From: Enterobacteriaceae bacterium 4M9
GTDB lineage: Bacteria > Pseudomonadota > Gammaproteobacteria > Enterobacterales > Enterobacteriaceae
Reading direction: 5' to 3'
Assembly (NCBI GenBank): GCA_010092695.1
Contig: JAADJJ010000001.1
Coordinates: forward strand, 620,001-684,000
Length of the DNA: 64,000 nt
A program made the position numbers and the translations under genes. Under the pieces are notes generated by a model. The model saw only the letters and a program-made list of their open reading frames with translations, searched no databases and had not been told where the DNA came from. Shown in pieces: positions 24,215 through 32,706 of the stretch. Within the stretch, counting starts at the first letter, position 1, and the number at the start of each line of letters is the position of its first letter.

Positions 24215-25141
24215 ATGTCTGAGCAATTCCTCTATTTCTTACAGCAGATGTTCAACGGCGTGACGCTTGGCAGTACCTATGCGCTGATTGCCATCGGCTA
24301 TACCATGGTGTACGGCATCATCGGCATGATTAACTTCGCTCACGGCGAGGTGTACATGATTGGTAGCTACATCTCCTTTATGATAATCGCCGCACTGCTG
24401 ATGATGGGCATTGATGCCAGTTGGCTGTTAGTGGGTGCCGGGTTTATTGGCGCCATCATCATCGCCAGTGCCTATGGCTGGAGCATTGAGCGTGTGGCCT
24501 ACCGGCCAGTGCGTAGCTCCAAGCGCCTGATTGCGCTCATCTCCGCCATCGGGATGTCCATTTTCCTGCAAAACTACGTAAGCCTCACCGAAGGCTCGCG
24601 CGACATTGCGCTACCGAGTCTGTTCAGCGGCCAGTGGATTGTCGGCAGCAGCGAGCATTTCTCTGCCTCCATTACCACCATGCAGTTAGTTATCTGGGTG
24701 GTAACGGTGCTGGCCATGCTGGCGCTGACGCTGTTTATCCGCTATTCGCGCATGGGACGCGCCTGCCGTGCCTGTGCCGAAGACCTGAAAATGGCGAGCC
24801 TGCTGGGTATCAATACCGACCGCGTCATATCCCTGACCTTTGTTATTGGTGCGGCAATGGCCGCCGTGGCGGGCGTGCTGCTCGGCCAGTTCTACGGCGT
24901 GATTAACCCCTACATTGGCTTTATGGCCGGGATGAAGGCCTTCACCGCCGCAGTGCTGGGCGGTATTGGCAGCATTCCGGGGGCCATGCTCGGCGGGCTG
25001 ATTCTCGGTGTGGCCGAGGCGCTGACGTCTGCTTATCTCAGCACGGAGTACAAAGACGTCGTGTCCTTTGCGCTGCTGATTTTGGTGCTGCTGGTGATGC
25101 CAACCGGGATTCTGGGCCGTCCGGAGGTAGAGAAAGTATGA
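24215..25141 (+). CDS. livH: Branched-chain amino acid ABC permease LivH
   Basis: 308 aa, the E. coli length. Hydrophobic, with about eight membrane segments and the family hallmarks TYALIAIGYTMVYGIIGMINFAHGE and AFTAAVLGGIGSIPGA. With LivM it forms the membrane channel of the LIV transporter. The last four bases overlap the livM start (ATGA-type), giving tight coupling. Confidence 0.95.
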   Translation: MSEQFLYFLQQMFNGVTLGSTYALIAIGYTMVYGIIGMINFAHGEVYMIGSYISFMIIAALLMMGIDASWLLVGAGFIGAIIIASAYGWSIERVAYRPVRSSKRLIALISAIGMSIFLQNYVSLTEGSRDIALPSLFSGQWIVGSSEHFSASITTMQLVIWVVTVLAMLALTLFIRYSRMGRACRACAEDLKMASLLGINTDRVISLTFVIGAAMAAVAGVLLGQFYGVINPYIGFMAGMKAFTAAVLGGIGSIPGAMLGGLILGVAEALTSAYLSTEYKDVVSFALLILVLLVMPTGILGRPEVEKV

Positions 25142-26415
25142 AGCCAATGCATTTTTTCGGCGCGCTGTTCTCAGCCGCCATGTTCTTCGTACTGGCTGCG
25201 GTGTTTATGGGCGTGCAGCTGGGGCTGGACGGCACAAAACTGGTGGTGGGCAGCGCCGCTGCCGTGCGCTGGGAGTGGGTCGCTATCGGCACTGCTGTGG
25301 TGTTCTTCTTCCAGTTGATGCGCCCGTTCGTGCAACGCAGCCTCAAGCGCGTCTCCGGGCCAAAGTTTATCCTACCCGCCATTGATGGCTCCACGGTAAA
25401 GCAAAAGCTGTTCCTGATTGCGCTGCTGGTGCTGGCCGTCGCCTGGCCGTTTATGGTCTCGCGCGGTACGGTGGATATTGCCACGCTGACCATGATTTAC
25501 ATCATTCTTGGTCTCGGGCTTAACGTGGTGGTCGGGCTTTCTGGCCTGCTGGTGCTGGGCTACGGCGGTTTTTACGCCATTGGCGCTTACACCTTTGCAC
25601 TTTTAAACCACTATTACGGCCTGGGCTTCTGGACCTGTCTGCCGCTGGCGGGCCTGGTGTCGGCGGCGGCGGGTTTCCTGCTCGGCTTCCCGGTGCTGCG
25701 CCTGCGCGGTGACTACCTGGCGATTGTCACCCTCGGCTTTGGCGAAATTGTGCGTATTTTGCTGCTCAATAACACCGAAATCACCGGCGGGCCGAACGGC
25801 ATCAGCCAGATCCCTAAACCCACGCTGTTTGGCCTGGAGTTCAGCCGCACGCCGCGCGAAGGCGGCTGGGACACCTTCAGCAACTTCTTTGGTCTGGCCT
25901 ACAACCCTGGCGATCGCGTGATTTTCCTCTATCTGGTGGCGCTGCTACTGGTGGTCTTTACGCTGTTTGTGATTAACCGCCTGCTGCGCATGCCGCTGGG
26001 CCGTGCCTGGGAAGCGCTGCGCGAGGACGAAATCGCCTGCCGTTCGCTGGGCTTAAGCCCGACGCGTATCAAGCTTACGGCCTTTACCATCAGCGCCGCA
26101 TTTGCCGGTTTTGCGGGCACGCTGTTTGCCGCACGCCAGGGCTTTGTCAGCCCGGAGTCCTTCACCTTTGCCGAGTCAGCGTTTGTGCTCGCCATTGTGG
26201 TGTTGGGCGGCATGGGCTCGCAGTTTGCGGTTATTCTCGCCGCCATTTTACTGGTGGTGTCGCGCGAGTTGATGCGTGATTTCAACGAATACAGCATGTT
26301 AATGCTGGGCGGCCTGATGGTGCTGATGATGATCTGGCGTCCGCAGGGGCTGCTGCCCATGAAGCGCCCGGAACTGAAGCTGAAAAAGGGTGACGTAAAA
26401 GGAGAGCAGGCATGA
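25138..26415 (+). CDS. livM: Branched-chain amino acid ABC permease LivM
   Basis: 425 aa (E. coli 425). About ten membrane segments; the family motifs GLNVVVGLSGLLVLGYGGFYAIGAY and LREDEIACRSLGLS (EAA-like loop for the ATPase contact) are clear. It partners LivH. The livG start lies inside its last codons (four-base overlap). Confidence 0.95.
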   Translation: MKPMHFFGALFSAAMFFVLAAVFMGVQLGLDGTKLVVGSAAAVRWEWVAIGTAVVFFFQLMRPFVQRSLKRVSGPKFILPAIDGSTVKQKLFLIALLVLAVAWPFMVSRGTVDIATLTMIYIILGLGLNVVVGLSGLLVLGYGGFYAIGAYTFALLNHYYGLGFWTCLPLAGLVSAAAGFLLGFPVLRLRGDYLAIVTLGFGEIVRILLLNNTEITGGPNGISQIPKPTLFGLEFSRTPREGGWDTFSNFFGLAYNPGDRVIFLYLVALLLVVFTLFVINRLLRMPLGRAWEALREDEIACRSLGLSPTRIKLTAFTISAAFAGFAGTLFAARQGFVSPESFTFAESAFVLAIVVLGGMGSQFAVILAAILLVVSRELMRDFNEYSMLMLGGLMVLMMIWRPQGLLPMKRPELKLKKGDVKGEQA

Positions 26416-27179
26416 GTCAGCCATTATTGTCGGTAAGCGCTCTGATGATGCGCTTTGGCGGCCTGCTCGCCGTAAACAACGTTGCGCTGACGCTCAATGC
26501 AGGCGAAATCGTCTCGCTGATTGGCCCGAATGGTGCCGGTAAAACCACGGTATTCAACTGCCTGACCGGTTTCTATAAGCCCAGTGGCGGCACCATCAAG
26601 CTGCGTGATAAAGAACTGGCTGGCCTGTCCGGGCAGGAGATTGCCCGGCTTGGCGTGGTGCGCACTTTCCAGCACGTGCGGCTGTTTCGTGAGATGACGG
26701 TCATTGAAAACCTGCTGGTAGCCCAGCATAAGCAGATGAAAACCGGCGTCTTCTCCGGGCTTCTTAAAACCCCGGCGTTTCGCCGCAGCCAGGCTGAGGC
26801 GCTGGACCGCGCTGCGGTGTGGCTGGAGCGTATTGGGCTTTTAGAGCACGCCAACCGTCAGGCCAGCAACCTGGCTTACGGGCAGCAGCGCAGGCTGGAA
26901 ATCGCCCGCTGCATGGTCACGCAGCCAGAAATTCTGATGCTCGACGAACCGGCGGCAGGTCTCAACCCGCGTGAAACCAAAGAGCTGGACGAGCTGATTG
27001 TTGAGCTGCGCGACCACCACAGCACCACTATTTTGCTCATTGAGCACGATATGAAGCTGGTGATGGGTATTTCGGACCGCATTTATGTGGTCAACCAGGG
27101 GACGCCGCTTGCCAGCGGCACGCCGGAGCAAATCCGTAATAACCCTGACGTTATCCGCGCCTATCTGGGAGAAGCATAA
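26412..27179 (+). CDS. livG: Branched-chain amino acid ABC ATPase LivG
   Basis: 255 aa (E. coli 255). Walker A GPNGAGKTT, signature region LAYGQQRRLEIARCM (the variant signature of LivG-type subunits), Walker B LMLDEPAAGLNP and the switch His (IEHD). The protein pairs with LivF to power LivHM. It overlaps livM by four bases and is followed immediately by livF with no gap. Confidence 0.95.
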   Translation: MSQPLLSVSALMMRFGGLLAVNNVALTLNAGEIVSLIGPNGAGKTTVFNCLTGFYKPSGGTIKLRDKELAGLSGQEIARLGVVRTFQHVRLFREMTVIENLLVAQHKQMKTGVFSGLLKTPAFRRSQAEALDRAAVWLERIGLLEHANRQASNLAYGQQRRLEIARCMVTQPEILMLDEPAAGLNPRETKELDELIVELRDHHSTTILLIEHDMKLVMGISDRIYVVNQGTPLASGTPEQIRNNPDVIRAYLGEA

Positions 27180-27893
27180 ATGGGAAATGCGATGTTAACC
27201 TTCGACCGGGTGAGTGCGCACTACGGCAAAATTCAGGCGCTGCATGAGGTAAGCCTGTACATCAATCAGGGGGAAATTGTCACCCTGATTGGCGCGAACG
27301 GCGCGGGCAAAACCACGCTGCTTGGCACGTTGTGCGGCGACCCGCGCGCTACTCACGGCTCGATTGTGTTTGATGGTAAAAACATCACCGACTGGGCTAC
27401 CGCGCGTATCATGCGTGAAGCGGTAGCGATTGTGCCGGAAGGCCGACGCGTCTTCTCGCGCATGACGGTGGAAGAAAACCTGGCGATGGGGGGCTTTTTT
27501 ACTGACCGCCATCAGTATCACGAGCGCATCAAGTGGGTGTATGACCTGTTTCCGCGCCTGCACGAGCGCCGGGTACAGCGTGCTGGCACCATGTCCGGCG
27601 GCGAGCAGCAGATGCTGGCCATTGGCCGTGCGCTCATGAGTAACCCGCGTTTGTTGCTGCTCGATGAGCCATCATTGGGCCTGGCGCCGATTATCATTCA
27701 GCAGATTTTCGACACCATTGAACAGCTACGCGCTGACGGCATGACCATCTTCCTCGTCGAGCAAAACGCCAACCAAGCCCTGAAGCTGGCCGACAGGGGC
27801 TACGTACTGGAAAACGGGCACGTGGTGCTGGAAGACACGGGTGATGCGTTGCTTGCGAATGAGGCTGTGAGAAGCGCCTATCTGGGGGGCTAA
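27180..27893 (+). CDS. livF: Branched-chain amino acid ABC ATPase LivF
   Basis: 237 aa, the E. coli length. Walker A GANGAGKTT, signature MSGGEQQML, Walker B LLLDEPSLGL. It is the last gene of livKHMGF, followed by a terminator at 27926. In E. coli the next operon is ugpBAECQ; here almost 20 kb of accessory DNA follows, and a short look-alike of the livF 3' end recurs at 31272-31322. Confidence 0.95.
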   Translation: MGNAMLTFDRVSAHYGKIQALHEVSLYINQGEIVTLIGANGAGKTTLLGTLCGDPRATHGSIVFDGKNITDWATARIMREAVAIVPEGRRVFSRMTVEENLAMGGFFTDRHQYHERIKWVYDLFPRLHERRVQRAGTMSGGEQQMLAIGRALMSNPRLLLLDEPSLGLAPIIIQQIFDTIEQLRADGMTIFLVEQNANQALKLADRGYVLENGHVVLEDTGDALLANEAVRSAYLGG

Positions 27894-27925
27894 CGCGGGC
27901 AACAGCAAAGCGTCTTATTATATTG

Positions 27926-27960
27926 AGGCCGGGGCGGGTGAGTCCGCTTACCGGCCTTTT
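27926..27960 (+). terminator. livKHMGF terminator
   Basis: AGGCCGG (27926-27932) pairs with CCGGCCT (27951-27957), followed by TTT. It lies 33 bp after livF. Confidence 0.85.
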
Positions 27961-28506
27961 GCTGGGTGGCTATCCTGCTTCATCCTGTTGTAAAGGCGGT
28001 ACATTACAGGCGTATCCCTTCTTACTGCGTAACGAAATATTTACGTTTTTGTGGTTATGTGTGGCATAAGAGTTACATATATATAATATTTTTTCTGGCA
28101 TTATTTAAGAGTACTGATACGCTGAATATCTGTGCCGATAAACTTAATCAGAAATAGTGCCGTGTTTTCATTAATCAATGAAAGAGATTTTTCCATATCA
28201 TAATACCAAATTGGTGGTAGCTATTCTGAGTTAGAGGTAATGACTTTTTAATTAGCCATGATATTTATAATGTTTAATTTTTTATTATCTCTTCTACATT
28301 TCTAACCTGCTGGAACGTCACTTTTAGTAAAGTGACTACGTCTGATATTACTTTCCTGTATTCAGGAAGACATGGGTTTAAAATTTCTGGCGGCAGACAA
28401 TCTGTCGTGAAAATAGTCGTGCTGTCAGAAAGGCCACGGCCATTGGTCGCGGAAAACAAGTGGGGAATTGCTTATTCTATAGATAAAAGTGAACTCGGAG
28501 GATATT
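27961..28506. other. Leader region of the serralysin gene
   Basis: About 545 bp, AT-rich, with no supported gene. An inverted repeat TTCCTG-TAT-TCAGGAA lies near 28350-28366, and ATATATATAATATT near 28078 could be a promoter core, but neither can be tied to a regulator. The left junction of the accessory block probably lies within this stretch. Confidence 0.45.
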
Positions 28507-29934
28507 ATGGTAAGTGTTACCAGGAAAGCCAAAACTGGCTGGGATAGTATCAATGATTTACTGAATTACCACGACCGGGGGAATGGTCTGGTCATTAATA
28601 ACAAACCGTCTTTTGATATCGAGCAGGCAGGTTTACAAATTGCGCGTGGAGACGCCAGCTGGAACGGTGTTGGCGTGACGGGACAGGGCGCCACGATAAC
28701 CTACTCTTTCCCTGACTGGACCTATGGTGATATCAATGTCGGCGAGGATTTTATCTACTCCGGCTTTAGCGCCACACAGCAGGCGCAGGCGCGGCTTTCC
28801 CTACAGTCCTGGTCGGATGTGGCAAATATCACTTTTGTCGAGGTGAGCGGCAGTCAGTATTCGAACATTACCTTTGGTAACATCGATGCCCCTGGCCAGG
28901 CTTATGCCCTGCTACCGTTTACCACCGCGCCGTCCGGTAAGCCGTATTACGACAATCGCGGTTATGACGCTTCCGGCCAGTCCTGGTACAGCATTACTGG
29001 TTCTGGAGTATTGAATCCAGAGTTGGGTAACTATGGTCGCCTAACCTTTACCCATGAAATTGGCCATACGCTGGGGCTGAATCATCCGGGTAATTACAAT
29101 GCCGGGCTGGGCAATCCGACCTATCGCGACGCCAGCTATGCAGAGGATACGCGTATGTTCAGCGTAATGAGCTACTGGCAGCCGTCTAACACCGGTGGTG
29201 ATTTTAAAGGCGCTTACGCATCGGCCCCGCTTATTGATGATATCGCAGCCATTCAGCACCTCTACGGAGCCAATTTTACCACCCGCACTGGCGACACCAT
29301 ATATGGGTTTAATTCCAATACTGGCCGGGACTTTTACACCGCCACCAGTGCCAGCCAGAAGCTGATTTTCAGTGTCTGGGATGCGGGTGGGAATGATACG
29401 CTCGACTTTTCAGGATACAGCAATAATCAGCGCATTAACCTCAATGACGGGACGTTTTCTGATGTAGGGGGATTGTTGGGGAACGTCTCTATTGCCGCAG
29501 GCGCCACCATTGAAAACGCCATTGGCGGTGCGGGAAATGACGTGATTGTGGGCAATAATGTGGCGAACGTGCTACGCGGCGGAGCCGGTAACGATGTGCT
29601 GTATGGCGCAGAAGGCAGCGATACGCTTTGGGGGGGCAGCGGCAGCGACATTTTTGTCTTCGCCGCTGTGAGCGACTCCCCCGTCAGTGCACCTGATAAA
29701 ATCATGGATTTTGTTTCTGGTATCGACAAAATCGAACTGTCCTTTTTGAACCCGGGTGGCAATACGTTACATTTTGTCGATAACTTTAGTGGCAAAGCCG
29801 GTGAAGCAATGATTGCCTATGATGCGCAGGACAACATGAGCGAACTGTCGCTGGACTTGCAAGGTAGTGCCGTGCCTGATTTTCTGGTGCAGATTGTAGG
29901 CCAGGTAAATACACAAACCGACATTATTGTCTGA
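28507..29934 (+). CDS. Serralysin family zinc metalloprotease (M10B, RTX)
   Basis: 475 aa from the ATG at 28507, chosen because GGAGGA lies five bases upstream; a GTG at 28489 would add six residues. The zinc motif HEIGHTLGLNHPG (His183, Glu184, His187, His193) and the Met-turn SVMSYW (Met221, Tyr223) define a serralysin. RTX calcium-binding nonapeptides (GGAGNDVIV, GGAGNDVLY, GGSGSDIF) lie at about 340-382. There is no Sec signal; the C-terminal DIIV is the usual type I secretion tail. No PrtDEF exporter is nearby, so export would need a transporter elsewhere. It is 42-52% related in feel to Serratia and Dickeya proteases, but identity was not computed. Confidence 0.95.
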   Translation: MVSVTRKAKTGWDSINDLLNYHDRGNGLVINNKPSFDIEQAGLQIARGDASWNGVGVTGQGATITYSFPDWTYGDINVGEDFIYSGFSATQQAQARLSLQSWSDVANITFVEVSGSQYSNITFGNIDAPGQAYALLPFTTAPSGKPYYDNRGYDASGQSWYSITGSGVLNPELGNYGRLTFTHEIGHTLGLNHPGNYNAGLGNPTYRDASYAEDTRMFSVMSYWQPSNTGGDFKGAYASAPLIDDIAAIQHLYGANFTTRTGDTIYGFNSNTGRDFYTATSASQKLIFSVWDAGGNDTLDFSGYSNNQRINLNDGTFSDVGGLLGNVSIAAGATIENAIGGAGNDVIVGNNVANVLRGGAGNDVLYGAEGSDTLWGGSGSDIFVFAAVSDSPVSAPDKIMDFVSGIDKIELSFLNPGGNTLHFVDNFSGKAGEAMIAYDAQDNMSELSLDLQGSAVPDFLVQIVGQVNTQTDIIV

Positions 29935-30137
29935 GAACACAGGGCAGGAAAATACCTGCCCTCGTTATTATCTTCACAATAGTGATGATATGCCGTGAAT
30001 ACATTAGGCAAGCGCGAAAATAAGTAAAATGAATCGCCAGTGAGGGTTAATATATCCACGTGTGATGACGGAATAGCTATCGACGTTGGCCACTATGTAG
30101 ATAAGACATTATTTAAGTAACGCTAACTTAAAAGGTT

Positions 30138-30593
30138 ATGACAAGTATTACCTGACATGCCGAACAAGCTGGGCAGTGGTCAAAATCTACTGAATTAACA
30201 TGAGCAGGGCCAGAGTCTGGTAATTAATAACAAACCCTCATGTGGTATCGAGTAATCGGGGTTATTCATCATGCAGGATGAGCACATATGGATCGGCGCG
30301 GGAGCAACGGATAAGAGTGTAACGTTAACCTACTTACTTCCCTACGATGACAGAGAAAAACCGAGACAGTCGTAGACTGTCGCTGGTGTTCTGGCCTGAT
30401 GTGGAGAAGCTTGTTAAATCGGGGCGGCAAAACGTTACATGCTGTTGAGAGCTTGAGCGGGCAGGCAGGAGAAACGTTGCTGTCATATAACGTACAGTCT
30501 AATCTGAATGAAGCGTCACACCGTGGTGTGGCGCGAGATTTTCTTGTGCAAATTGTTAGTCTGGTGGATGCGCAAACCGATTTCATTGTTTAG
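30138..30593 (+). pseudogene. Decayed second serralysin gene
   Basis: The DNA resembles both ends of the intact serralysin gene just upstream but lacks the middle. The 5' part has ATG-AGT-TT ACC at 30138 and the shared stretch CTGGTAATTAATAACAAACC, with several stops. The 3' part (about 30399-30593) encodes GGKTLHAVESLSGQAGETLL and ends FLVQIVSLVDAQTDFIV, parallel to the intact protein's GGNTLHFVDNFSGKAGEAMI and FLVQIVGQVNTQTDIIV. The catalytic domain and RTX repeats are gone. The layout suggests a tandem duplication followed by deletion and decay. It retains the canonical DFIV secretion tail. Confidence 0.85.
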
Positions 30594-30637
30594 TCACCAT
30601 GGTGAGCCGTGTGGCCACTTTTATTGTAGATTTGCCT

Positions 30638-31006
30638 ATGAATAAATTAGTGTGGTTGGGAATGATCATCGCATTTTCAGGAGTCACTATGGCGAGTAGT
30701 CTGGTTTTACCTTCCGCCGGATCGCTGGCGGGTCAGTGGGTGATAACTGATAAAGGTGTTTCGTGCCGCGTGCGTCTGGAAACACAAGAGATGAGCTCGG
30801 CAAATGGTTACGCGTTAACGCTATTGACGCCATGCCCGGAACAGCTGCTACCTGCGTCTTCCGTTGCATGGCGGCCAGCGCCAGACGGCATCGAGCTGCT
30901 GGCGCATGACGGCTCCAGTACGGTGTTTTTCTCACGTGAGGGGAACCATTACCGTAGCGATATCTGGAATGACACTGGCAAGATCCTCAAGCGTAAAGCC
31001 GGGTAG
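30638..31006 (+). CDS. inh: Periplasmic inhibitor of serralysin (Inh/AprI family)
   Basis: 122 aa from the ATG at 30638, chosen because it gives a clean signal peptide (MNKLVWLGMIIAFSGVTMA) cleaved before SSLVLPSAGSLAGQW; a longer frame opens at 30599, and no strong ribosome site is seen for either. The mature start, the WVITDKG strand, two cysteines (GVSCRV, LTPCPEQ) and VAWRPAPDGIELL match the Inh family, a small beta-barrel whose N-terminal Ser-Ser-Leu inserts in the protease active site. It protects the periplasm from stray protease. Its place next to the serralysin confirms both assignments. Confidence 0.9.
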   Translation: MNKLVWLGMIIAFSGVTMASSLVLPSAGSLAGQWVITDKGVSCRVRLETQEMSSANGYALTLLTPCPEQLLPASSVAWRPAPDGIELLAHDGSSTVFFSREGNHYRSDIWNDTGKILKRKAG

Positions 31007-31271
31007 TTCACTCTACAGTTGCGTTACCGGCCGACGCCGGTAACATTTCTTCTCAGCTGCTGGCTTCGACCGCAAAGACTTTTCTCTGTTTACACTACAG
31101 ACTTTATGTTTCGCGATGACCTGTCCTTAATAGCGGCAGGCGCTACCATTACAGCAACGTGTTTGTGCCGAAAGGATCAGAGAACAGAGAGCGTTTTTTA
31201 CGCTTAATCTGTGGCAAGTATTACTCAACCATTGTAATCGACGTCAGCCGAGTGCTTTGCAAAATGAAGGG

Positions 31272-31322
31272 GGGACGCTGTTTGCTAACGAAGCGGTGCG
31301 CAGCGCGTGCCTGAGCGGGTAA
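31272..31322 (+). pseudogene. Fragment resembling the 3' end of livF
   Basis: Read in frame it gives GTLFANEAVRSACLSG followed by TAA, against DALLANEAVRSAYLGG-stop in the intact livF at 27893. The DNA is diverged but the order and the stop coincide. It may be a duplicated attachment footprint of the insertion between livF and ugpB, or the remains of another LivF paralogue. Confidence 0.6.
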
Positions 31323-31393
31323 AGTAAGGCAATGGAGCTTACAAACAGGGTTAGCGGTACTCGTGCAGGCCAATTAAATTGGCCATACTCGCC

Positions 31394-31420
31394 AGTGCGT
31401 CTCATGAGACGCACTTTTAT
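31394..31420 (+). terminator. Terminator-like hairpin after the livF-like fragment
   Basis: A perfect 10+10 bp palindrome (GTGCGTCTCA / TGAGACGCAC, 31395-31414) is followed by TTTTAT. It could end transcription of the protease-inhibitor genes or be a leftover livF terminator. Confidence 0.7.
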
Positions 31421-31697
31421 AGGTAAAACGCACATATATGGCTGTGGCCTGCCAAATTCGCTGAGAAGCCAGGCAGCCAACATAAGAAACCATCCCCTTG
31501 TAATCAGCAATTCCTGATGATAACGAGAGCATATTTGCTACAGGCGCAGTTCCGCTGCCATTGGTATTGTAGGTGTTAAGGCGATGACATAACGGAGTGT
31601 GATGGTGAATGCTCAGCGTGATGACAAGCAGAGTAAGGCAATGTGCCATTCAATTTTGGTATTGATGGATGTTGTGTAGGAAAAACATCATCGCCAA

Positions 31698-31723
31698 AAG
31701 GCGTAATATGTACATTACGCCTT
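31698..31723. repeat. Long palindrome upstream of luxR
   Basis: AAGGCGTAAT (31698-31707) and ATTACGCCTT (31714-31723) pair around ATGTAC. A short T run (TTTTT) follows eleven bases later. It could act as a terminator shielding luxR from upstream transcription. Confidence 0.6.
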
Positions 31724-31908
31724 AAGGGCTTTTTGGTATAATATTTACTGATTACTTACCGGAACTAACCATCGGTAAGCGGATTCCCTGGTGTTAAATG
31801 CGATTTTCGCAGCCTGGCTATTGTGCCAGGTTTTTTTTACCCAAATGGGTGAAAATGATTATAAAGCGCGCTGAAAATAATGTAAGTTGTCCATGTGGAC
31901 TGGTTTAT

Positions 31909-31926
31909 ACTGTCCGAAAGTGCAGG
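31909..31926 (+). promoter_or_regulatory. lux-box-like operator upstream of luxR
   Basis: ACTGTCCGAAAGTGCAGG has the CTG-N10-CAG symmetry of lux boxes and resembles the EsaR box of Pantoea. It overlaps the end of a possible -10 (TATACT, 31904-31909 region) and lies 33 bp before the luxR start, the place where EsaR-type regulators repress their own gene. Confidence 0.65.
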
Positions 31927-31959
31927 ATCGAAACTGGAATCGAAGAATGAGGGGCATTG

Positions 31960-32706
31960 ATGTTCTCTATATTCAATGAAAATAAAGTCCTTACTGAAAC
32001 GTTGCGCGACTACATTGAACGAAAACTAGAACCTTTCGGCTTGCCCGAATACGCTTTTACCGTATTCAGTAAAAAGGATCCGTCAAAAGGATTGATTATA
32101 TCAAATTATCCGCCGGAATGGGTTGAGACATATCGAGAGAATAACTTTCAGTTTATTGACCCGGTAATATTAACGGGCTTTCGTCGTATCACACCGTTTG
32201 CCTGGGACGAAAACCTGACGCTGATCAGCGATTTAAAATCATCCAAGATATTTGAGTTATCTAAAAAATATAATATTGTTAATGGGTTCTCTTTTGTTGC
32301 GCATGATTATTTAGACAACGTATCTCTATTGAATTTGATTATCAATAACGAAGGCAGGCGAGAAAATGAAAAAATTATTGATAAAAGTAAAGCTGAACTT
32401 CAAATGATATTATTAGATGTTACTGAGCAAATGTATAATTTAATAATGTCAGGGAAAAGTAATTATCTGGGTGAGAATTTTAGCCCTGGAGAAACTAAAC
32501 CAATATTCACACCCAAGGAAAACAAAGTGTTGTATTGGGTCAGTCGGGACAAAACATACGCAGAGGTCGCTTCGATGTTGGGTATATCGGCCAGAACAGT
32601 AAAATTTCACATGTCGAATGTGACCAAAAAGATGGGCGTCAGAAATGCCCGGTCAGCAATTCGACTGGGCATGGAGCTTAAATTAATTATTAACGAGGAT
32701 CATTAA
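31960..32706 (+). CDS. LuxR-family quorum-sensing regulator
   Basis: 248 aa from the ATG at 31960, five bases after GAGGGG. An N-terminal autoinducer-binding domain carries the conserved Trp54, Tyr58, Asp67, Pro68, Trp82 and Gly109. A C-terminal LuxR helix-turn-helix follows (YAEVASMLGISARTVKFHMSNVTKKM, about 192-217). It should bind an acyl-homoserine lactone. The gene overlaps luxI tail to tail by 17 bp, the layout of EsaR/EsaI, ExpR/ExpI and related enterobacterial pairs, in which LuxR often represses without ligand. The gene is AT-rich against the backbone. The target genes are unknown; the serralysin upstream is an attractive candidate. Confidence 0.93.
   Translation: MFSIFNENKVLTETLRDYIERKLEPFGLPEYAFTVFSKKDPSKGLIISNYPPEWVETYRENNFQFIDPVILTGFRRITPFAWDENLTLISDLKSSKIFELSKKYNIVNGFSFVAHDYLDNVSLLNLIINNEGRRENEKIIDKSKAELQMILLDVTEQMYNLIMSGKSNYLGENFSPGETKPIFTPKENKVLYWVSRDKTYAEVASMLGISARTVKFHMSNVTKKMGVRNARSAIRLGMELKLIINEDH

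Larger units (their letters stand above)
31007..31959. other. Long intergenic stretch with a livF-like fragment and two hairpins
   Basis: About 950 bp with no supported gene. It holds a 17-codon fragment resembling the livF 3' end (31272-31322), a strong terminator-like hairpin (31394-31420), a long palindrome (31698-31723) and, at the right end, the luxR promoter with a lux-box-like site. The mix suggests a junction between separately acquired modules. Confidence 0.55.

Noticed and set aside
31362..31420. Palindromes near 31365-31414 considered as a CRISPR or att array
   Set aside because: There are only two unrelated palindromes with no regular spacing, no spacers and no integrase nearby.
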